64,000 nucleotides of DNA, taken from assembly GCA_023213315.1 (NCBI GenBank), contig JAKCPI010002660.1:32865-96864 (forward strand), in the 5' to 3' direction. Of this stretch, positions 56,528-64,000 are shown piece after piece. Below the pieces are notes generated by a model that worked only from the letters and a program-made list of their open reading frames with translations, was not told where the DNA came from and searched no databases. Position 1 is the stretch's first letter. Each line of letters begins with the position of its first letter. The position numbers and the translations under genes are program-made. The DNA comes from Euborellia annulipes (lineage: Eukaryota; Arthropoda; Insecta; Dermaptera; Anisolabididae).

Positions 56528-56712
56528 CTGCAAAATAAAAAATATTTTTATATAGTATCTTCTATGTGACTTATATGTATTTGAATTTAATTTTTGATCA
56601 TATTTTTATTAAAATTTGTTCATGTTTTGTATTCTTTTGAAGTTGTCCGCATGTGATGTAAGAAAACAAAATTCTTTTTTGATTATACACTCACGCGTTC
56701 CTTCTTTTGTAT

Positions 56713-56749
56713 CCCTGAGTATGGTCGTATATCTGACCGAAACGTCGGC
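56713..56749 (+). ncRNA. hammerhead-like motif, G8 changed
   Basis: Core CUGAGUA (G8 is U), extra U, a good stem II GGUC/GACC with an 8-base loop, GAA, ACGU, C17, GG. Stem I CC/GG. Confidence 0.42.
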
Positions 56750-56954
56750 TTAAAGTGCCTAATAAAACGAAAAACTAGCTGCAACTGCTCTTTTTTCATC
56801 CCTGACTACAAGATCTACTCAGCTAACCACCTCACACTAATATAAAAAACGAATGCCCAATTATAATTTGTATTTTATCAAAAAGTATGAAATTAAAGAA
56901 ATATTTGTTGGAAATCAGACTAATAAATTTTTATTTTCTCTTAACTATATTGTT

Positions 56955-57065
56955 TATGTATAGACACAAAAAATCTGATGTGACAAGCACAGAAAACAAC
57001 TTTCAATTACTGAAGGTAAAAGAAAGTTGTGTGTTGTGTGACCAGTCTCATCAGATTTTTTGAAT
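56955..57065. repeat. HPR head only
   Basis: The palindrome from AAAAAATCTGATGTGAC to CTCATCAGATTTTTT is complete, but little body follows. Confidence 0.65.
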
Positions 57066-57264
57066 TGAAAATAAATGCATGAATAGAACAAAAAAAAAAA
57101 AAAAATAAGATATCCGCCCCAGTAAAATTCTAATAGCATTTTATTAATACTTTTTAGTAACTTCTTCGACACAATTCAAAAAATTCAAACCCGAATTGAG
57201 GTTAGTTCTATATCCAAAAATGATGCGGAAACCCACCCCAGTAAAATTCCAAGTGGACTAATCA

Positions 57265-57445
57265 CAGGGCCGGAACTACGAGATTTTTCAGGAGGGGCAA
57301 AATTTAATTTGCGGCCCCCTCCTTAAAATTTTCTATACAAAATTCATATCATTTTACCATTTTTTTAGTAAATCTTTAATTGCCGCCCCTGATATCTGCC
57401 GCCAGGGGCACATGCACCCACTGCCCCCTCCTAGATCCGGCCCTG
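57265..57445. mobile_element. hAT-type MITE, 181 bp
   Basis: Ends CAGGGCCGGAACTACGAG and CTAGATCCGGCCCTG. The duplication ACTAATCA lies at 57257-57264 and 57446-57453. Same family as 21962-22157, opposite orientation. Confidence 0.92.
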
Positions 57446-57699
57446 ACTAATCATATATATCTCTCTTTTTTACCTAATGAAAAAATCCATCGAAATTCGG
57501 CAAGAAATTCGATGAATTTATGGGAGTTTCGAAATCTTCAAAAATTAATTCCGCCCCAGTAATAAGAAATTTTAGAATGACATTAAAATATTTCTAACCC
57601 ACTATGCTATTTGCTTAATATTGAATATAAATTTTAACTCAAACAGAATATTTATTTTTTAGTAAAATAATTTAAAAAAAAACCAAAAAAAACAATATC

Positions 57700-58560
57700 T
57701 TTATGCATTTTAGGGGATGGAGCAGTTATCCCCCCAGGTTCATGCCTTCATACCTCTCCCCTTTAAGCAAATGTGATCCTTCACCGCGAAATTATTCTCA
57801 AAAACAATTTGAATAAATTTAAAATGATAAGGAAATAAAAAATTAAAAAGTGAACTAATTTTTTTCAATGACGCGTATTATCCCCCTCCTCCTTCCAGGA
57901 GCTTATATTCTCTCTCTATCCTTGGTGAAATATTTAAATTAATTTCATATTCAAAAGAATCGTTTTTCAAATTATTTGTTTTTATCATTTTTTTTTTCAA
58001 CGATAAAATGCATAATGAATAATTACCTTTAATAAGACACTGGAGAGGGTGTTGGCTGATAGTGTGGTCAGGGTGAGTTACACTATATTAATTATTCACT
58101 TTTAATCACTTTAACACAACTTTATATAGAGGCGCCTGCCAGCAAGCCACACTCTCGACTGAACGAGAGACGTGTCTATCTCTCTCTCTGTAAAGGAATA
58201 AAAAAAAAAATAAATAGATGAAAATAACAATTCCCTTTTTATTAAAAGTAAAAAAATATCTTTTACTCTAATCTAACTAAATTTAGAAATGGAAAAAAAC
58301 ATAAACAAGTGATTTAGAATATTCATAGGTATTTCTTAAATAATCAACCCTTCACCACCCCTAACCAACCCTTAATTTAATAAAATCAATGCTATTTTTT
58401 CTATATATTTGGTTTCAATTTAGCTAAAATAAATTTAAAAAATATTTTTTTAAATTTTTCAACCCCTAATCAAATCTTATTAAATAAAATAATTAACAAT
58501 GTTATTTTTTGATTTCAAAAACGAGGATTCTTGCCTTGATTAGATATTTACTTGTTATTT
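57700..58560. repeat. segment resembling 4.6-5.6 kb
   Basis: See 4590-5560. On the minus strand TATTAAAG followed by GTAATTATTC (about 58020-58030) could be the donor of a 5' exon upstream of the 56.4-56.5 kb candidates. TTATATAGAGGCGCC near 58122 and CGACTGAACGAGAGACG downstream are promoter-like but in no proven orientation. Confidence 0.35.
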
Positions 58561-58674
58561 TTTGAACTTTTTTATATTTACTAGCGGCGCCACCCGACTT
58601 CGGCGAGCTTCTCGACTAGCCAGAGGGTTTCGACCCTCCTCAGCTTGCGGCGGGCCCTCGCCTCAAATCTATTT

Positions 58675-58745
58675 CAACACAAAACAATCTGGTAAACAAG
58701 TTTAGAATGTAACTTTAAATTACCTATGCTGTGCGACCAGAAAAA
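58675..58745. repeat. degraded HPR head
   Basis: ACAATCTGGTAAACAAG and GCTGTGCGACCAGAAAAA recall the head with losses. Confidence 0.4.
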
Positions 58746-58849
58746 AAATCGTAGATTTATATTTTGAGTAATAGCCTAGTAAAAAGTAAAATTCGAGAAG
58801 ATGGAAAGAAATTAATTTATGGGGTTGTCAATGTGAGTATTGTTATTGG

Positions 58850-59065
58850 ATTGATGGAGCAGTGTCAGAGCAGATCACAGTTGAGGTCGGATGGCCGTTA
58901 GCTGAAGTTGCGTGGGTGCTTTGGGTGCGCAGCACCTTTTTCAGCTGTAGAGGCCGAGTGGGCTGGGCTGGCCGTACAGGGTCCTCCTTATTTGGACCCA
59001 CCACTCTCTTGGGGCTCCTCCTCCTTGCTTTCTGGTTAATTGCTCTCTCTTTCTCTCTTCCCTGA
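58850..59065 (+). other. GC-richer block with 67-codon frame
   Basis: The frame starting MSEQITVEVGWPLAEV ends in a Leu-rich hydrophobic run. No start context, splice site or homologue is recognised; a remnant exon or regulatory block are both possible. Confidence 0.2.
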
Positions 59066-59559
59066 TCTCTTATTAATATTATTTCCTTATAATATAAATA
59101 GAATGAACATTTGTCTAAAAGTTAGAATAACATCAAATTTTTTTAAATTTATTTTGTTGTTTTTTGATCTAAAAAGTTTGAATAGAAATTTTTTGAATTT
59201 GTTCAATTCAATTATATTAAAAAGGAAAATAATATAAGAAGGGGATGAATGTCAAAAATTATTAAAATATCTAAATACAGTATACCCAAATTTATTAAGA
59301 AAATTTGATATAATTTATATTAATACATGTGACCGTCCACATAAAAGATTACCAACCAAATGTTCACTGGGCTAAATTTTCAGGAGAGCAGATTTACTAA
59401 AAAAGTTCAAAAAAATCAATTTTTTTTTTTTAATTTCTAATTCCGATTCTCTAGTTCTTCATCTTATATGATGAAATATACGATTCATCAGAATCGATGT
59501 ATTTTTTATATAAAAAAAAAACGAGACAAAGGTGAGATTGATTGATTTGATTGTTTATA

Positions 59560-59875
59560 TTTATTATGGGCCAGGGGGGGGTGGTTTGGGAATAAGGATC
59601 TTAAAGCAGAACTCGAGGAGAGGGAGTTGGACTCCCTCTGTGGAAGGGCTAAGAGGATCCTAGGATTCTCGAAAGAGAGGCACAGGGGAGGAGTCCCTCC
59701 TCACAATCCTCCATAGATAGAAGAGGTGGTAAAAGGAGGGTGGAAAGAATAAGGTTAGTTCAGAGAGAGAAAGAGGAGGGAGGAGAGAGAGGAAATGATT
59801 ATCAGGGGGGAGGGAAGGTGGGGGGGGGGAGGGGAAATTAAAAAAAAAATTATGGGCCAGGGCTGTCTCGCCCCA
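59560..59875. repeat. purine-rich (GA/GGA) region
   Basis: A long, almost uninterrupted purine-rich stretch with G runs, bounded by the direct repeat TTATGGGCCAGGG at about 59565-59577 and 59851-59863. It may adopt non-B DNA. A related GAGGAGAGGGAGTTG block is at 20417. Confidence 0.5.
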
Positions 59876-60299
59876 TTAGTCCTCATAAAATTTTACATAT
59901 ATATATCTTATATATATATAAGATAAAAATAAGATAAAAGTTTATTAATTAATTAAGTTAATTAATCGTAATTTTAATGAATGATTTTAATAAAACTGCT
60001 ATAAAAACTTCTGATGAAAAAAACATGACTATTGCATAGGGTAATTGGCAAAAATTAATAAATATTTTTGAGTGGGGATGTACCTGGTAAATGGTAAAAT
60101 GGTGGGAGCAAAAAATTATAAAAAAATTCTAAAAATACCGGCTTGCTCAGCAGGATGTGTTCTGTACAGAGAGAATAAAAACTCTATTTTGACCCCGATG
60201 AAGATTTGGTACCTTTTCAAGGGCACTTGGAAGCCGAAAGATAAAAGAAATATATTATATACAAATTAAAGAATTTAGCTAAATTATATTAGATCTCAA

Positions 60300-60730
60300 T
60301 TAAATTTAAACAATGATAGACAGGGAGTGAGGATGTCAGCCAAAAGGAGAGCCTCTATCGAATAAAAATCTCCATTCAGAAGACGTTTCGGGTTTAGTTT
60401 GGAGACTTGGCCCTGTTGACTGATGAGCATATGACATAGTATATAATTTTTTATAATTTTGTATAACTTTATATATAACAACTCTGTCTGCATCTCAATG
60501 ATGTACACCTTGAGATTGCCAATAATGTAAGATCTGATGTTTTTTATGATTTAAAAAATATTTTACGTTGTTGTATTACAATTATAATTTATGGTCTTTT
60601 CAGCTCTTAAGAACTGATGATGGATTTATTTAATTAAAACCGAAACGTCTTTTGAATGGAGATTTTTATTCGATAGAGGCTCCCTTTTGGCTGACATCCT
60701 CTCTTCCTGCCTATCATTCTGATCGTTGAA
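60300..60730. mobile_element. fold-back unit with hammerhead-like motif
   Basis: Arms near 60310-60385 and 60645-60725 are inverted (GATGTCAGCCAAAAGG on the left). 60440-60660 matches 50980-51345 without the SINE-A insert. The right arm carries a full motif; the left keeps only GAAACGUC and a CCC stem half (minus, about 60382-60392). Confidence 0.6.
60610..60653 (+). ncRNA. hammerhead-like ribozyme
   Basis: Stem I AGAA with UUUU (one G-U pair), core CUGAUGA (60614-60620), extra U, stem II GG...CC, GAA, ACGU, C17. Same family as 51295-51338. Confidence 0.52.
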
Positions 60731-60739
60731 AACCCATTT

Positions 60740-62335
60740 ATCAACATAAATTTAAAAAATTTGAATAGATCTAAATGGCCTCAAATGCCAAAAAAAACTT
60801 AAATAAATTAAAAAAAAAAAAAAGAATTTCAGAGATTTGTTGAAATTCAAACTTTTAGAAACCTTTCATTATTAATTAAAAAGAAATAATTAGAGAAAAA
60901 AGAGAAAAATATGGGGAGAAGAAATTATTTCGTGTTTAGTTACTGGAAGATAGACAACCCAGAAGACCAATTCACTAATGAATTTTTCGATTAATTGCCT
61001 TTGAACTCTTCTTCAAGAACAGTTGTTAAATTTCTATAGAAATTAGCATTTAAGCTTGAGTAGTCTGCTCTGTAAGACCTGGAGAAATTAAGGGTTGGTA
61101 AATTCGATTACTAACCTTTCAATAAGCCAAATTGAACGAATTTATTCACTTCCTATTTGGTATTGAAATTATTAGCTCAAGAGCTTCATTCAATCAACTC
61201 ATCTGATTTATTATGTTATCAATACAAATATAGTGGGAGTTAATGAAATCTTTTCTATTTTCTTTGCCAATAATCCCGAATTTCGAGATAAATACGACGG
61301 GAAAGGAGAAATGGCATAATGGAAGTGGAAGAAATGCTAGCTAACCTTAGCTCAGGGCCCTGTTTATAGATAAGAAATTTTTAAAATTAATCCAGTCAAC
61401 TAATGAAAAAATGTAAACCCCTGCAGGATAATAAATAGCAGCCAATTACACACAATTGAAAAAATTAACGATTTTGTTACTACTTCTGTAAAAAGGAGTT
61501 AGTCAAGGAGCCCCAATAATCTTTTTGCAATATAAACATCCTTAGTTCGGACTCCCTTTAATGCTTAGTGAAAAAAAAACTAAGAATGGCAGCCAGTTGT
61601 AAATAAATTGGTAATAACCCCCTAGGGCCGACTGCTTCAGTTCAATTAACTAGCTATCCCTTGGATATGCTAGTTGACTCAACTTCCGAGTCTTTTCCCA
61701 TCTGGTTAAGCTAATCATATGATTAAATAAGATCACAGGTAAGCTAAGATCTAAAGTTCAATATAAGGCATAACTAGAGGGCGAAATTAAAAGCACAACC
61801 TGTTTTATTTTTATTTTTAGGAATTTTTAAATTTTTGTTAAAAAATTAATTAATTTTAATTTTTAATAAATTTTATAAATGGTATCTTTATTAAGTTGCT
61901 AACTTCACAAAACTTTCCTTATACCACAAATAGCTAATAATATGTGAAAAACTCATTTTTTTTATCTCGAAAGTTAAGCGTGTTCTTGTTTACTATACTA
62001 TCTGTCGGATAAGTTTGCTAGTTGACTAGAATTGAAGTAACCGGCTTTTAGAGTAGAGTTTGATTTATTAAGTCATCATCTGTACTGGCTTATGCTGATC
62101 CTCAACAACGGAAAATAAATGCGATTGAGAAAATGAACCAGTCGGCCGACAGCAGGTGAGGGACTGACTTAGGGCCAGTAGTTTCATCTATGGATAGTTA
62201 GTGGAGTCTCAAGAAACCATTCCCTCTTCAGTTTTTTTTCTTAGTTTTTTTTTTTTTTTTTTTAAGATTTAAACTTTTGACCGTTGGTTCTCGTTGAAAC
62301 ATTTTGTAAATTAAAATTAAATATATAAATTAAAC
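60740..62335. other. stretch with no feature seen
   Basis: Less AT-skewed than elsewhere but without a convincing exon, RNA gene or repeat boundary. Poly-A and poly-T runs near 60810 and 62240. Confidence 0.45.
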
Positions 62336-62343
62336 ACTAGGTT

Positions 62344-62475
62344 ATTTGTTTCAAAAGTTTTATTAATTAAAAATTAACACTTGATACGTATTTCGACAAT
62401 TCCTTGTCATCATCAGAAGTGATCAAAATACGTATCAAGTGTTAATTTTTAATTAATAAAACCTTTGAAATTAGG
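62344..62475. mobile_element. short fold-back enclosing a hammerhead-like ribozyme
   Basis: Inverted arms 62344-62391 and about 62427-62474 (TTTTATTAATTAAAAATTAA on the left) include stem III of the motif, so the ribozyme occupies the inner part and the loop of the fold-back. Confidence 0.7.
62378..62421 (-). ncRNA. minimal type I hammerhead-like ribozyme, best example
   Basis: Minus strand, 5' to 3': stem I CACUU (62421-62417), core CUGAUGA (62416-62410), extra U (62409), stem II GACAA, GNRA-type loop GGAA, UUGUC (62408-62395), GAA (62394-62392), perfect palindrome AUACGUAU (62391-62384), C17 (62383), stem I partner AAGUG (62382-62378). All 5 stem I and 5 stem II pairs are Watson-Crick and every invariant base is present. 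Cleavage is predicted after the C at 62383. Confidence 0.72.
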
Positions 62476-62655
62476 CCTATTCATTTTATGTTAGTCAGGA
62501 ATATATATCTAAGATACATGGCAAGGTGTTGAAGTTGATTTTTGAATAATTTTCTAATATCCAAGTTATTACTATCTTCGAGGGTTGGCAACTCCCTCTG
62601 GCGAGTCGAATATTCTCATAAATTCAGCTATCGAATTGTAATTTTTAAATTCTGG

Positions 62656-63328
62656 TAAAAAAATCTGGTGTGACTTGCGCACAGCACACAACTTTCTCTT
62701 ACCTTCGGTAATCGAAAGTTGTGTACTGTGCTTGTCTCACCAGATTTTTTGTGTCGACATGTATTTAGTTTCCGACAGTACGATACATTCGATTTTCAAG
62801 ATGTAAAATTTATAAGTATGGCAAAAAAATATTTATATTTTGTTACCATGGCAACCATTTCTCCTATCTTTTCTATGGAGTACAAGAGTAAAGTGGTCTT
62901 CAGAAGATTTCAATCACAAAATGAGAATATACATTTTATTGAGAATCTAAAAAATAATTGATTTTTGAATTTAAAAAAAAAATTGGAGCAAATTTTGAGA
63001 AAATCGAAAAAAACTGAAAAAGTGCATCAGTAAAGTACTAGTACTCTTTGGTCGATTTTGTTCAAAAGCTTCGTGTCACGTCTCATGGGGGTGCCTAACT
63101 TAAATACAAAATTTTAACCTTCTAGCTCTTTTCGTTCTTGAGATATTTTGTTCACAGACACACAGACACACACAGACAGACCATGTCGCGAAAACCACTT
63201 TTTTGGATTCAGGGGACCTCAAAACGTGAAGATCCATCAAAATCTCGACATCGAATTTTTGACATGAATCCAATACTTTCTCTCTCTATATATATTGACA
63301 TATATATAGAGGTAAGAGAAAGTAAAAA
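62656..63328 (+). repeat. HPR full copy 5
   Basis: Complete copy. The conserved frame is 80 codons here (62719-62961; one extra Lys codon relative to copy 2). X-box GTTACCATGGCAAC at 62842-62855. CA/GACA microsatellite about 63155-63182, tail hairpin to 63328. Confidence 0.88.
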
Positions 63329-63689
63329 TTAATTATTTAAATTTTTATTTTTATTAATCTTTAATAAGTACGGTATAAGTTATGTGTCTTTATTAAATTG
63401 CTAGCTTCACAAAACCTTTAATACTGAAGAGGGTTTGTTCTTTGGAAGAGGGTTTCTGAATTGCAAAATAACTTTAGGTCAACTAACTACTCAGAGATGA
63501 AGCTATCGGCCCTTAGATGTTCAGAGAAATGCTATTTTAGCTCGGATTACTCGTGGTCGCCATTCACTTATCAGATTTATAACAATTCATACATCACAAT
63601 TTATGATGTAAAATATGTTGAATTTTTTTTTTGGAACGAAGTTCTTTAACGCGGCTTACGCAGGGTGAATTGGGAGAAAATGTAACGTA

Positions 63690-63920
63690 ACAAAAATGCG
63701 TTCCCTCAAAAATGCGTTCCCAGCACACGAGCGACGGCGGAGGAAGGCGAGATTAGCCGAAGCCTTGGCGAGGCCATCTTCTCCTCTTTATTTCCTTCTA
63801 TCTACCGTAGGGGGGAAATTCCTCGCCAGCGGGCTTTCAGTCTATTTGAATAATATTCATATTAAATTTTATTCTTGGGTGAAGAAAAGGCGTGAGGAAC
63901 TTCGTTCAGGCCGGGGGTCC
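63690..63920 (+). promoter_or_regulatory. GC-rich block with YY1-like site
   Basis: CGAGCGACGGCGGAGG and GAGGCCATCTTCTCC (a YY1-type CCATCTT) lie in a CpG-rich stretch near the window edge. The 82-codon frame starting MRSLKNAFPAHERR is Arg-rich as expected from such composition. A promoter or 5' exon is possible. Confidence 0.25.
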
Positions 63921-64000
63921 CACGACCCCACACTTTTTTTTTAATTTTAATTGATATCAGTTCAAAATATTAGACACAAATTTCTGCAAAATTCCACGGT

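Noticed and set aside
60418..60430. CTGATGAG as a hammerhead core
   Set aside because: No GAAA with a pairing stem II follows within a reasonable distance.

Overview
The window looks like AT-rich, repeat-laden intergenic or intronic DNA from an animal, most likely an invertebrate; an arthropod is my guess, with low confidence. The evidence is long A/T tracts and dinucleotide microsatellites, intron-style splice signals, tRNA-derived SINEs, hAT elements, a Helitron, a mariner-type transposase fragment and Penelope-like retroelement debris. I found no complete protein-coding gene. Most open frames are either chance frames or run through transposable elements.

Layout. 0-6 kb: weak exon candidates at 0.5, 2.0 and 3.3 kb, several fold-back repeats, and a segment resembling one at 57.7-58.5 kb. 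6-10.5 kb: a tandem repeat with a Pro/Arg-rich frame, a 1.44-kb near-perfect palindrome built from two head-to-head Penelope-like 3' ends, and a duplicated exon-like unit. 10.9-16.7 kb: a broken minus-strand gene, interrupted by a mariner MITE, overlapping a tandem segmental duplication; one duplicate holds a Helitron the other lacks. 17.8-25.5 kb: hAT MITEs with 8-bp target duplications, some nested. 26-38 kb: two GC-rich modules with paired CRE sites around or beside an RFX X-box, among SINEs and copies of a 0.65-0.7-kb hairpin-ended repeat (HPR below). 40-41 kb: a decayed mariner-like transposase. 43-51 kb: fold-backs carrying hammerhead-like motifs. 51.9-53.8 kb: an 1830-bp hAT-ended element made of three concentric inverted repeats. 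54-58.5 kb: two phase-compatible minus-strand exon candidates. 60-63.3 kb: more hammerhead-bearing fold-backs and an HPR copy.

The main signal is a recurrent RNA-like motif found at over fifteen places on both strands. It consists of CUGANGA, one extra nucleotide, a stem II hairpin, GAA, a short palindrome beginning with A and ending with U, and one H nucleotide. Flanking bases pair as stem I. Different copies use different but self-complementary stems, which is what covariation in a minimal type I hammerhead ribozyme with a dimeric stem III would look like. Most copies lie in inverted-repeat units, and one unit also carries what looks like the C-terminal tail of a Penelope-like protein. This fits hammerheads in the pseudo-LTRs of Penelope-like elements. 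The extra nucleotide before stem II and the paired inverted organisation deserve testing.

Family names (HPR, SINE-A to SINE-F) are labels used here only.
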